A stretch of 64,000 bases of DNA from an uncultured Chitinophagaceae bacterium (GTDB lineage: Bacteria > Bacteroidota > Bacteroidia > Chitinophagales > Chitinophagaceae): assembly GCA_937862815.1 (NCBI GenBank), contig CALMED010000012.1:124001-188000 (forward strand), given 5' to 3'. A model generated the notes under the pieces. The model was given only the letters and a program-made list of their open reading frames with translations. It did not search any database and was not told the DNA's origin. A program made the translations under genes and the position numbers. Position 1 is the stretch's first letter. Each line of letters begins with the position of its first letter. Of this stretch, positions 1-8,834 are shown in pieces.

Positions 1-1931
1 TCGCTGACCGTATTGCGGATCTTCTCAAAGAATTTTTCATTGGATACCCGCCAGGCCACCGAACCGGAAGGGAAATAACCCCATTGCTTCCCTTCGGCAA
101 ACTTGGTGGACCCATCGGCCCGCAAACTGAATGCGGTGAGGAAGCGGCCATCGTAATCGTAGTTCAACCGGCCAAAAAAGGAGGCAATGCGGTTTTCGGT
201 TTCGAAAGTTGGCGGACGGCTGTTATCGAGGAAGGGAGTTCCGAGATTCATATTGGCCAAAGCCTTGCGGGGATCAATACCCACAGGAAAATCGCGACCC
301 AGGATGTTCTGCGTATTCGTTCGGGAAACAAATACTTCCTGCCCGGCAATTGCTATGATGCGGTTCTTCTTGTGAAAGTCTCCTTTCAACTTTGAGTTAT
401 TAAACGTAAACACATTGGAGTTATTTATAATAGCCCGCCTTGTATTACTGATGGAAGCAAGCGGGTTACCTCCTCCGTTCAGCCGTGCGTTTCCTGTAAT
501 GGTATCATCAAAGGCGGTTTGACGGTTGAGATTGATATCATAACCGATCGTGGTACGGAAGCTGAGAAAATTCGTGAGCTTGTAATCCACAAAACCACTC
601 AGATTAATGACATCCAGGTAATTACGGCGGTACTCAGCTTCGTTAAGCAGGATGGGGTTTACCAGCCCCAGGCTGTTGGCGTTGGTCTGGTTGTTATAAT
701 CGGCATCAAAATCATCGAGGTCCTGACCGGGTAACAGCAGAGGACGGAACTTTACACTGTGGCGCAAACGGTTGGTGGAAGATGAGCCGGGAGTAGACGT
801 GCCGGCGCCGTTTACCACCGTATTGTTATAGCGGGTGTTAAAGCCCACCTTCAACTTACTGCTGACGTTGTGATCGAGTTTAAAGTTCACCAGTTTACGG
901 TCAAAGTCGCTGAGCCGCATCACGCCTTCTTCGCGGTTGCTGGTAAGACTCAGGTTGTAGTTGGTACTGGCATTTCCGCCTGCCATGCTTACGTTGTGTG
1001 TCTGAAACAGTGCCCGGCGGCCAAACATAATATCCTGCCAGTCAACAAAAGGAACATTTTTGAAATTCTGCAATGTATCCCAGCTGGAGCCATACTGGCG
1101 GGCAAAATTACCGCTGTCGGTAGCGTTTCCGCGGCTGCGCTCCCACTGATAGGTTACAAAATCGTACGGATTCATCAGATCCAGCCGGTTGGCCACTTTG
1201 TTAAAGCCAAACAACCCGTTGTAGCTAACGGTGGTTTTTTGGTTTTTTCCCCCTTTGGTGGTGATGATGACCACCCCATTGGCGCCCCGTGCACCATAAA
1301 TGGCCGTTGCGGAAGCGTCTTTCAGCACATCTACTGATTCAATATCCTGCGGGGAAATAACGTTGAGAGCATTTTCCACCTGTACACCATCTATGATGTA
1401 TAAGGGTGAGTTGTCCTGGGTAATAGACCCGCCACCGCGTACACGGATGAGCACTTCGGCGTTGGGAGTACCTTCCGTACCGGTAATCTGTACACCGGCC
1501 AGCCGACCCGCAAGGGCCTGCGCCGCGGAGTTAATGGGTATATCGCGGAGTTGCTTGGCACTTACGGATGATACCGACCCGGTAAGGTCTTTCCGCTTAA
1601 CGGTTGCGTAACCGATCACCACCACTTCATCACCCGAAGTAGCGGCTGGCTCCATTGAAACAGTCATTGTTTCCACACCGGTTGTGGTAATTGTTTGCGG
1701 TTTGTACCCAACCGAACTGAAAAGTAATATCGGATTGCCGGCTACCCGGATGGAGAAGTTCCCATCTTTATCACTGGTGGTACCCGACTTACTGCCGGAA
1801 GGAATGATGCTGACACCGGCCAGGGGAGCGCCGGTATCATCGGTCACCTTACCCGTAATGGTGCGGGTTTGAGCAAATAACCAGGCAGGAAGCAAAAGAA
1901 CACACATCAGGATCAAAGCAAGCTTTCTCAT
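1..1931 (-). CDS. SusC/RagA-family TonB-linked outer membrane transporter, 3' end cut by window
   Basis: Outer membrane TonB-dependent transporter expected to import oligosaccharides with a SusD partner. Reading leftward from the ATG at 1931 gives about 643 codons with no stop before the window edge, so the C-terminal barrel is missing. It begins with a signal peptide (MRKLALILMCVLLLPAWLFAQ), then a carboxypeptidase-regulatory-like beta-sandwich (TRTITGKVTDDTGAPLAGVSI), then a plug domain with the SusC signature KDASATAIYGARGANGVVI. Its SusD partner would lie outside the window. The gene is divergent from the LacI-type regulator at 2211, which may control it. Family assignment is firm; the substrate is unknown, though the adjacent xylan genes suggest a hemicellulose. 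Confidence 0.93.
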   Translation of the reverse strand, partial: MRKLALILMCVLLLPAWLFAQTRTITGKVTDDTGAPLAGVSIIPSGSKSGTTSDKDGNFSIRVAGNPILLFSSVGYKPQTITTTGVETMTVSMEPAATSGDEVVVIGYATVKRKDLTGSVSSVSAKQLRDIPINSAAQALAGRLAGVQITGTEGTPNAEVLIRVRGGGSITQDNSPLYIIDGVQVENALNVISPQDIESVDVLKDASATAIYGARGANGVVIITTKGGKNQKTTVSYNGLFGFNKVANRLDLMNPYDFVTYQWERSRGNATDSGNFARQYGSSWDTLQNFKNVPFVDWQDIMFGRRALFQTHNVSMAGGNASTNYNLSLTSNREEGVMRLSDFDRKLVNFKLDHNVSSKLKVGFNTRYNNTVVNGAGTSTPGSSSTNRLRHSVKFRPLLLPGQDLDDFDADYNNQTNANSLGLVNPILLNEAEYRRNYLDVINLSGFVDYKLTNFLSFRTTIGYDINLNRQTAFDDTITGNARLNGGGNPLASISNTRRAIINNSNVFTFNNSKLKGDFHKKNRIIAIAGQEVFVSRTNTQNILGRDFPVGIDPRKALANMNLGTPFLDNSRPPTFETENRIASFFGRLNYDYDGRFLTAFSLRADGSTKFAEGKQWGYFPSGSVAWRVSNEKFFEKIRNTVS

Positions 1932-2210
1932 ATGGCTTTGTTTTTTTTAGAAGCAGTTGTAACACACCGGAACAGTAACCCGGCAATCGATCTTTTATAT
2001 ACCAATGCTACTCAACTCTAATGGATTATGCTTGCTGTGAGAAGGTTTTATTTACGCAAACGTTCCCGGCATCGTTTTCAGATTCCACCCCCGGCTGCGG
2101 GTGCATACCGAAGGCATAAAACCTGGTAGTTAAACAGATAAAACAGCAAGCCCGGGTTACCCGGCCATTTAGCCGGGATTTAGTATTTTTAAGGCTCAGA
2201 CCATCACTAC
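1932..2210. promoter_or_regulatory. Divergent control region between susC-like gene and LacI-type regulator
   Basis: This 279-bp gap separates two divergent starts and must hold both promoters. Two elements stand out. One is GCAAACGTTCCC at 2056-2067, which resembles a LacI-family operator with one good half-site (GCAAACG) and a degenerate second half. The other is a GC-rich hairpin at 2160-2177 (CCCGGC stem, CATTTA loop) in the leader of the regulator, followed by AT-rich sequence (TAGTATTTTTAAG). Neither is proven functional. Confidence 0.35.
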
Positions 2211-3233
2211 ATGAAATTTGAAGCAGTAACCATCAAGGATATCGCCAAAGCGTTGGGCCTGTCCACCTCTACTGTTTCAAGAGCTTTACGTGACAGTTAC
2301 GAAATCAGCCCCGAAACAAAAAAGCGGGTGATTGAATATGCCCAGCAGATCAATTACCAGCCCAACCCCATCGCCCTGAGCCTGAAGGAACGGAAAAGCC
2401 GTTCTATCGGAGTCATCGTTTGTGAAATTGCAAACAGTTTTTTCTCACAGGTCATCAACGGGATCGAATCCATTGCCAACGAACGGGGTTATAACATCAT
2501 CATTGCCCAAAGTCTTGAATCGGCCAGCCGCGAATTATCAGACCTGCAGTTCCTCACCTCCCGGTCCGTAGACGGGATTATTATGTCAGTTGGCAGTGAA
2601 GTATCCGACTATGCCTATCTGAAAGAACTGACAGAAAAAGGCATGCCGGTTGTATTCTTCGACCGCGTTGTTCAGGATATCCAGACACACAAGGTCATTT
2701 CGGGAAATTACGACGGTGCTTACAAAGCCACCACCTACCTCATAAAAAAGGGATACCGCAACATAGCGGCCATAGCCAATGCCGAGGGGCTTTCCATCAC
2801 ACGCGAACGGATCGCAGGGTATTGCCAGGCATTAACCGATCATGGGCTGCCCGTGCAGGAGGCCTATATCCGGCACTGTCTTCACAGTGGGCGGGTTACA
2901 GAAGAAGTGGACGAAGCCTTCCGGCAGATCTGGAAGCAGAAAAAGAAACCGGATGCGATTTTCGCGGCATCCGACAAACTTACCACCGGCTGCCTGCGCA
3001 TCCTTAAACAGCGGAAACTCAAAGTGCCGGACCAGGTCGCCCTGATCGGTTTTTCCAACAACGATCTCACCGAACTGCTTGATCCGCCCCTGTCTATCAT
3101 CAAGCAGCCGGCCTTTGAAATGGGCGTTGCTGCTACCGGTTTGCTGTTGGAATTGATTGAGAGCAAACGGCCTGTAACTGAATTTGAAACAAAGGTGCTG
3201 CCGGCGGAACTGATCATCCGGACATCGGCCTGA
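2211..3233 (+). CDS. LacI/GalR-family transcriptional regulator
   Basis: Predicted ligand-responsive DNA-binding repressor of 340 residues, the usual family length. The N-terminal helix-turn-helix spans about residues 7-26 (TIKDIAKALGLSTSTVSRAL), followed by the hinge region around 50-60 (NYQPNPIALSLK) and a periplasmic-binding-protein-like sensor domain from about residue 66 (SIGVIVCEIANSFFSQVINGI). The ATG at 2211 is supported because the HTH begins six residues later. It lies divergent from a susC-like gene and tail-to-tail with GH43 at 3236, with only two bases between the stop codons. It probably senses a xylan- or arabinan-derived sugar and controls one of the flanking units; which one is not evident. 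Confidence 0.93.
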   Translation: MKFEAVTIKDIAKALGLSTSTVSRALRDSYEISPETKKRVIEYAQQINYQPNPIALSLKERKSRSIGVIVCEIANSFFSQVINGIESIANERGYNIIIAQSLESASRELSDLQFLTSRSVDGIIMSVGSEVSDYAYLKELTEKGMPVVFFDRVVQDIQTHKVISGNYDGAYKATTYLIKKGYRNIAAIANAEGLSITRERIAGYCQALTDHGLPVQEAYIRHCLHSGRVTEEVDEAFRQIWKQKKKPDAIFAASDKLTTGCLRILKQRKLKVPDQVALIGFSNNDLTELLDPPLSIIKQPAFEMGVAATGLLLELIESKRPVTEFETKVLPAELIIRTSA

Positions 3234-3235
3234 CA

Positions 3236-4918
3236 CTATTGCTGTTGCCCATACACCGCATCGTAACTCCGGGTTTCAACCCAGTCAAATGCTGCCTCCC
3301 GAACCGAAGCCCGTCCTTCGGAAGTCGCATAGAGGGCATACATTACTCCTACAAATCCCCTTGCCACCTGGGTACTCAGGAATTTTGCATCCACACCGGT
3401 TGCCAGCGACTCCCATTTGCCGGGCTTCCGGGCAAACAGGAAATTATACGTGCTGCCCCTGGCTTCTGCTTTCAGGTATAGGGGAGATTTCCTGCCAACC
3501 CGTACCGGTGCTGCTGCCAGCAGACTGTCGGGTTGCTCACCGCGGCCATTACCAGGTCCTTTATACAGCGCCACATGGGGCTTTCCGTCCAGTTGGGTGA
3601 GACAGAGATAATAATAATGGAGCTCGTTCTGGAAAAGTAGCAGGCCCGCTTTTTCATTGCCGCCGGCAGGGGTAAAACGTACAGCTGTTGACACCTCGCC
3701 CTCGAGGTGTGGCTGACGGAGTGCAATAAAAGCGGGATTACTTGTACCACGGCAGGTCTCCGGCAGGAGCGAAAGATGCAGTGCCCCCGCGTGTATGCGA
3801 TACCAGGATGTACGAACCGTACGGAGAAATGTGTAGCGCCTGCTCAATTCCTTTGCATCAAACTCATCCCGGAACACGTAGTTACCGCCTAAACGGGGTA
3901 TGACCGGATCATAAGCAGCCGGTATGGGATAACGATACTGTACCGTTTCAAAGCCGGGATTGATAACGGGCCAGCCGTCGGACTGCCATTGTACCGGTGC
4001 AATAAAGGTTTCCCGGCCTGTATTGTAGAAATCCCCTTGATACGGCCGGCAGGCAAGGAAAACAGCCCACCAGTCCCCTGCCGGTGTTTGCACAAAATCG
4101 GCATGTCCGGCCGTGGTGACGGGATGCGGGCGCTTCGGGTCAAGATGCCGTTGGGTGAGAATGGGATTCTTGTCATAAGGGATAAAAGGATTCAGGAGCG
4201 ATCGGCTCCGGAACACCACTTCGGAGTGGTTGTATGCTGTGCCACCCTCTGCACAGATCAGGTAGTACCAGCCATCCTTTTTAATGATATGGGGTGCTTC
4301 AATCCATACAGGTTTTTTGCTGATGTCGGTTCCCCCGTTGATGAGAATCCGGTTATCACTGATCACTTTCAGGTTCACCGGATCAAATTCATTGATACGG
4401 ATCGTGCGATGCCCGTCGTACAGCGAACGGTTATCCGGAGGGACACTGTTGTACACAATGAAAGCCTTTCCATCCGCATCAAAATACAGGGAAGGATCAA
4501 TGCCATCCACTTCCGGCAACCACACCGGGTTGCTCCAGGGGCCCTGCGGATTGGTGGCTGTAATAACAAAATTACCGCCCTTGTCCACCAGGGTGCAAAC
4601 TATGTAAAAAATACCGTTGTGGTAATGAATGGAGGGAGCAAACAATCCGCGGGAAATACCGGCGCCGTCGAGGTTGAGTTGCTCCGGCCGGTTCAATGCA
4701 CCGCCAAGCGGCTTCCAGTTTACCAGGTCGGTGCTGTGAAAAATGGGCAAGCCCGGATAGTAGGCAAAAGAAGACACCACCAGGTAATAATCGTTGCCGG
4801 CCCGGCAAATGGAGGGATCGGGATAAAAACCTGAAAGCACGGGATTGATCACCTCTTGTGCAGCGCTTTTTCCAAAACAGGCCATGACCAGCCATACAAT
4901 GGCAAGAGATCTTTTCAT
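3236..4918 (-). CDS. Glycoside hydrolase family 43, beta-xylosidase/arabinofuranosidase type
   Basis: Exported GH43 enzyme of about 560 residues. The ATG at 4918 is preferred over an in-frame TTG three codons earlier because it leads directly into the signal peptide MKRSLAIVWLVMACFGKSAAQ. The five-blade propeller carries the expected acid triad: Asp34 in FYPDPS (general base), Asp141 in GIDPS (pKa modulator) and Glu207 in WIEAPH (general acid). A C-terminal beta-sandwich from about residue 350 (FRDEFDAKELSRRYTFLR) is typical of the long xylosidase-type GH43 enzymes. It is the last gene of the leftward xylose/uronate operon, 25 bases after uxuA, and should release xylose or arabinose from xylo-oligosaccharides in the periplasm. 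Confidence 0.92.
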   Translation of the reverse strand: MKRSLAIVWLVMACFGKSAAQEVINPVLSGFYPDPSICRAGNDYYLVVSSFAYYPGLPIFHSTDLVNWKPLGGALNRPEQLNLDGAGISRGLFAPSIHYHNGIFYIVCTLVDKGGNFVITATNPQGPWSNPVWLPEVDGIDPSLYFDADGKAFIVYNSVPPDNRSLYDGHRTIRINEFDPVNLKVISDNRILINGGTDISKKPVWIEAPHIIKKDGWYYLICAEGGTAYNHSEVVFRSRSLLNPFIPYDKNPILTQRHLDPKRPHPVTTAGHADFVQTPAGDWWAVFLACRPYQGDFYNTGRETFIAPVQWQSDGWPVINPGFETVQYRYPIPAAYDPVIPRLGGNYVFRDEFDAKELSRRYTFLRTVRTSWYRIHAGALHLSLLPETCRGTSNPAFIALRQPHLEGEVSTAVRFTPAGGNEKAGLLLFQNELHYYYLCLTQLDGKPHVALYKGPGNGRGEQPDSLLAAAPVRVGRKSPLYLKAEARGSTYNFLFARKPGKWESLATGVDAKFLSTQVARGFVGVMYALYATSEGRASVREAAFDWVETRSYDAVYGQQQ

Positions 4919-4943
4919 CTTTGACAACGTTTATATTCAACAA

Positions 4944-6122
4944 TCAGGAGGCAGGCATTCCTGTTTTACTGAGCGCATACTCCACGCCCCTTAATTCAGC
5001 AAGACCCCGCAGTCGTCCAATGGCGGAGTAACCCGGATAGGTTTGCTTATTCAGGTCATCCAGCATCTGGTGCCCATGATCGGGACGCATAGGCAGGGAC
5101 ACCCCCCTTCTTTGCTGGAGCAAGAGCACTTCACGGATAATCGCTGCCATATCGGCATCGCCAGCCAGGTGATCTGCTTCGTAGAAATTACCAGCGGCAT
5201 CCCGCCGGGTATTGCGGAGGTGTAAAAAATGAATACGGTCGCCAAAGCGCCGGATCATATCCGGCAAGTCATTATCGGCTCTTGCGCCAAAGCTGCCGGT
5301 GCAGAAGCAAAGTCCGTTCGCCGTTGAAGGTACCGCTGCGGCCATATCCGCCACATCCTGCGCCGTACTCATTACACGGGGCAAACCCAGCACCGGGTAG
5401 GGCGGATCATCGGGATGAATGGCCAGCACCACCCCGCAGGCTTCTGCAACGGGAACCACTTGCTGTAAAAAGGCAACCAGGTTTTCCTTCAGACCTGCGG
5501 CATCAATGGTCCGGTAACTATCCAGTGCCTGCAGCACCTGTTCCGGTGTAAAATCTTCATTGGTACCCGGTAAAGCCAGCAGTGCGTTCCGGAACAGGGC
5601 TTCTTTTTGCTCATCGCCGGCAGCAGCCAGCCAGGCCGCAGCCTGCTCCTGTTCGGCTGCAGCATAAGCGGCAGCGGCACCGGGACGCTTCAGCAAAAAC
5701 AGATCAAAAGCAACAAATGCGGCCCGTTCAAAATACAAGGCCCTGCTTCCATCGGGCATAGGATAGGATACGTCCGTCCGCAGCCAGTCGAGAACAGGCA
5801 TGAAGTTGTACGTTATCACCTTCAGCCCGCAGGCCGCCACATTGCGGATGCTTTGCCGGTAGTTTTCGATGTGGCGTTCATAATCGCCGCTGCGCTTTTT
5901 GATGTCTTCACTCACCGGCAAACTTTCTATCACCGTCCAGCTCATGCCGGCAGCTTCAATCATTCGTCTGCGCTCTTCAATGGCCTCAACAGGCCATAAT
6001 TCGCCCGGGGCAAACTGGTGCAGGGCTGTAACCACCCCGCTGCATCCCGCCTGCCGGATATGGCTGAGGGGAACCGGGTCGGCGGGGCCGAACCACCGCA
6101 TGGTTTGTTGCATCAGGTGCAT
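4944..6122 (-). CDS. uxuA: Mannonate dehydratase
   Basis: Cytoplasmic UxuA-type enzyme of 392 residues, dehydrating D-mannonate to 2-keto-3-deoxygluconate. The N-terminal MRWFGPADPVPLSHIRQAGC is a hallmark of the family, and the metal-binding region AIHPDDPPYP is present. It sits five bases after the MFS transporter gene and 25 bases before GH43, inside the leftward operon. Its presence next to GH67 and GH115 shows that (methyl)glucuronate released from xylan is meant to be catabolised. Glucuronate isomerase (UxaC) and a classical UxuB are not in the window; the SDR at 22174 could supply the reductase step. MHLM offers a second possible ATG at 6113. Confidence 0.94.
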   Translation of the reverse strand: MHLMQQTMRWFGPADPVPLSHIRQAGCSGVVTALHQFAPGELWPVEAIEERRRMIEAAGMSWTVIESLPVSEDIKKRSGDYERHIENYRQSIRNVAACGLKVITYNFMPVLDWLRTDVSYPMPDGSRALYFERAAFVAFDLFLLKRPGAAAAYAAAEQEQAAAWLAAAGDEQKEALFRNALLALPGTNEDFTPEQVLQALDSYRTIDAAGLKENLVAFLQQVVPVAEACGVVLAIHPDDPPYPVLGLPRVMSTAQDVADMAAAVPSTANGLCFCTGSFGARADNDLPDMIRRFGDRIHFLHLRNTRRDAAGNFYEADHLAGDADMAAIIREVLLLQQRRGVSLPMRPDHGHQMLDDLNKQTYPGYSAIGRLRGLAELRGVEYALSKTGMPAS

Positions 6123-6127
6123 CGCGT

Positions 6128-7792
6128 TCAGGATTTCTTTTTCCAGAGCTTTTCAATTTCTTCGAGGGTCTTGCCTTTTGTTTCGGGCACCATCTTCCAT
6201 ATAAACAAAGCCGAAAGAATGGCCATCACCCCATAAATCCAGTAGGCGAAACCATGATTGAACTGCTCGGTAAGCCACACATTGTCATTCATCACCGGGA
6301 AAGTAAGTGACACAATCCAGTTGGCAATCCACTGGGCAGCCACGGCAATGGAGAGGGCACCACGGATGCTGTTGGGGAAAATTTCGGCCAGCAGCACCCA
6401 GCAAACAGGACCCCAGCTCAGCGCAAACGCAGCGGTATAGAACAGCATAAAGAAAAGAGCAAACAGGCCAAGCTGGTTGAAATAAAAAGCGAAGCCCAGC
6501 GCCAGCATGCTCACCGCCATGCCAACAGAACCGATGATCATCAACGGTTTGCGGCCAAACCGATCCACCGTGAATATGGCCACGACTGTAAACAGAAGAT
6601 TCACCGCACCTACAATAATGGTTTGCAGCAGCGAAGTGTCGGTGGAGGCGCCCATGTTACGGAAGATGTTTCCGGCATAATACAGCACCACGTTAATGCC
6701 AACAAATTGCTGAAACACCGACAGCAACACCCCAATGATAATCACGAGGCCACCATACGACAGCCAGGGCGCATGCGTTTCGGTGAGGGTGGACTTGATA
6801 TCTTTCAGAATCAGGGGGGCCGCCTCTTTTCCTGAAAGTTTGTTGAGCACTTTCAGTGCTTTTTCATCTTCCCCTTTCAGCACCAGGAAGCGGGGTGTTT
6901 CGGGTACGAAGAAGAGTAAAATAAAAAAGATAACCGCCGGTATTGCCCCCGAGAAAAACATCCAGCGCCAGCCCTCTGTTTTCAACCATTCTTCATCACC
7001 TTGCTGAGCGATATAATAGTTGACAAAATAGATCACCAGCATCCCAAAGATGATGGCAAACTGGTTGAACGAAACCAGTTTACCCCGTTGATGGGCCGGC
7101 GCTATTTCCGCGATGTACATGGGTGAGATCATGGAAGCAACCCCCACACCTATCCCGCCGATGATGCGGTAGATGACAAAAGAGTAGACATCAAGCAATC
7201 CGAAGATATTAAACAGTTCCGGTTTCCACGCACCAATAGCGGATACGAGGAACATGACCGCAGCAACAAACAATCCTCCTTTACGACCCAGCGAGCGGGA
7301 AATAAAGCCTGCCGCCGCACCACCAATGATGCAGCCAATGAGTGCGCTCGCAATCACAAAACCTTTCACCACATCGGCTGTATCTTTAATTTCCGACGGA
7401 TCGCTGGAAACAGGACGGTTCATAAAGTACACAGCCCAGGCAATAATACCCAGCAGCAGGCCGGCGGCAACTCCTCCCCCTCTCTGCCGGCCAAACAGCT
7501 TTACCATTTGCCCACCCAGGATGGCGGCAATCAAAGCAAGCACAATAACCAGCAGCAGCCGGTATTGATGAATCAGCGGCAATGCATACGAGTCAAAGTT
7601 GGCAGGCTGCAGTATATCGCTGATATAAAATTCCACCAGCGATTTTTCCGCTCCGTTTACTACAGCCGTATCGTAGCCAAACAGCAGGCCACCCAATGTG
7701 GCCACCAGGGTAAGCAGGATGATATAAGCCGGATTGTACTTGCTGTAAGCTCCCTGCGCCGCATCGTTCCGGTCTGTCTGAATAAACGCCAT
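6128..7792 (-). CDS. Sugar-porter family MFS transporter, probable D-xylose:H+ symporter, with an extra membrane hairpin
   Basis: Inner membrane XylE-like permease of 554 residues, longer than the 450-490 usual for sugar porters. TM1 carries GGLLFGYDTAVVNGAEKS. The family motifs RIIGGIGVGVASMISPMYIAEIAP and PETPRFLVLKGE, and the C-terminal VPETKGKTLEEIE, are all present. Between TM1 and the canonical TM2 (GGAAAGFISRSLGRK, about residues 157-171) there is an additional stretch at about 78-125 with two hydrophobic segments around GGQMVKLFGRQR, which looks like a second copy of the TM2-loop-TM3 unit. It lies between galM and uxuA, 10 and 5 bases away. Substrate is inferred as xylose from xylA and xylB upstream. 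Confidence 0.9.
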   Translation of the reverse strand: MAFIQTDRNDAAQGAYSKYNPAYIILLTLVATLGGLLFGYDTAVVNGAEKSLVEFYISDILQPANFDSYALPLIHQYRLLLVIVLALIAAILGGQMVKLFGRQRGGGVAAGLLLGIIAWAVYFMNRPVSSDPSEIKDTADVVKGFVIASALIGCIIGGAAAGFISRSLGRKGGLFVAAVMFLVSAIGAWKPELFNIFGLLDVYSFVIYRIIGGIGVGVASMISPMYIAEIAPAHQRGKLVSFNQFAIIFGMLVIYFVNYYIAQQGDEEWLKTEGWRWMFFSGAIPAVIFFILLFFVPETPRFLVLKGEDEKALKVLNKLSGKEAAPLILKDIKSTLTETHAPWLSYGGLVIIIGVLLSVFQQFVGINVVLYYAGNIFRNMGASTDTSLLQTIIVGAVNLLFTVVAIFTVDRFGRKPLMIIGSVGMAVSMLALGFAFYFNQLGLFALFFMLFYTAAFALSWGPVCWVLLAEIFPNSIRGALSIAVAAQWIANWIVSLTFPVMNDNVWLTEQFNHGFAYWIYGVMAILSALFIWKMVPETKGKTLEEIEKLWKKKS

Positions 7793-7802
7793 GTGTTGTT
7801 AT

Positions 7803-8834
7803 TTACTGGGTTGTGAATTGATATTGAATGAGGTGATGATACGATTGCCCGGTATGCAGGACCGTATCCGGAAAATGGGGATGGTTGGGTGCATCCGGGT
7901 ACATCTGGGGCTCGAGACATAGTCCGGCATAAGCACCGTACGGGCGGTTGAAGGCCGATGCCGGCACATGCAGGTACTGTCCCGTATACACCTGTAAGCC
8001 GGGCAAGGTGCTGTACATCCGCATCATCCGTCCGGTTGCCGGATGCCGCAGTGCAGCCACTTCTGCCAGTTCACCGGGCCGCCGGTCCACCACCCAGCAA
8101 TGGTCATATCCCCCGCTTACAGCCACTGCTGTTCCGAGGTTCCTGCGCTGGGAGAAATCGAAATGGCTATCGGCCACCGAAAAAATCCTTCCGGTAGGAA
8201 TGCAGTCCGCATCCGTTTCCAGCACAGCTTGCGCATGAAGTTGTAATTCGTGCCCGGCTATGGTTTCGTCCGTTCCACCAGAAAGATTGAAGTAGGGATG
8301 TGCAGTGAGACTAACAGGTGTGGGGGCATCGGTGTTGGCGCTCATGGCAATGGAAAGCTGCCCTGCTGTTACGCTGTATTCCACAGCCACCTCCAGATTT
8401 CCGGGAAATCCTTCCTCACCATCATTGCTCCGATACGTAAACCTGACACCGTTACCTGCAGGCAGTACCGTTGCATCCCATACCACTTTATCAAAGCCCC
8501 GGCCACCGCCGTGCAGGCAGTGCTGTCCTTCATTGCGGGTAAGCTGGTAGCGGGTTCCGTTTATGGAAAAGCAGGCATTTGAAATACGATTGGCATAACG
8601 TCCGCAGATGGCGCCGGCATACATGTTTCCATTCTGCTGGAGGGAGTCGAGGTCATTAAACCCCACCAGAACATTCCCGGGCCGGCCGTACCGGTCCGGC
8701 ACCACCAGCGAAAGGAGCGTTGCGCCATAATTGATAACCGCCACCTGCAGCCCGCTTTGCGCTGTGATGACATATTTATTCACCTGGCGGCCTTCCACGG
8801 CACCAAAGAAGAATTCATTCACCCGAACCGGCAT
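7803..8834 (-). CDS. galM: Aldose 1-epimerase (mutarotase)
   Basis: GalM-family mutarotase of 343 residues that interconverts alpha and beta anomers of aldoses. Visible family blocks are GRYANRISNACFSINGTRYQL, LHGGGRGFDKVVWD, the catalytic-histidine block TAHPYFNLSG and the C-terminal LCLEPQMYPDAPNH. No signal peptide is seen, so it is likely cytoplasmic. The start ATG at 8832-8834 overlaps the xylA stop codon by one base (TGATG), indicating translational coupling. In this operon it would supply the alpha-xylopyranose anomer preferred by xylose isomerase. Xylose mutarotation is inferred from context rather than from residues. Confidence 0.93.
   Translation of the reverse strand: MPVRVNEFFFGAVEGRQVNKYVITAQSGLQVAVINYGATLLSLVVPDRYGRPGNVLVGFNDLDSLQQNGNMYAGAICGRYANRISNACFSINGTRYQLTRNEGQHCLHGGGRGFDKVVWDATVLPAGNGVRFTYRSNDGEEGFPGNLEVAVEYSVTAGQLSIAMSANTDAPTPVSLTAHPYFNLSGGTDETIAGHELQLHAQAVLETDADCIPTGRIFSVADSHFDFSQRRNLGTAVAVSGGYDHCWVVDRRPGELAEVAALRHPATGRMMRMYSTLPGLQVYTGQYLHVPASAFNRPYGAYAGLCLEPQMYPDAPNHPHFPDTVLHTGQSYHHLIQYQFTTQ

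Noticed and set aside
2056..2067. Confident operator for the LacI-type regulator at 2211
   Set aside because: Only one half-site is good and no second copy was found, so it was kept as a low-confidence element of the control region rather than a separate operator.
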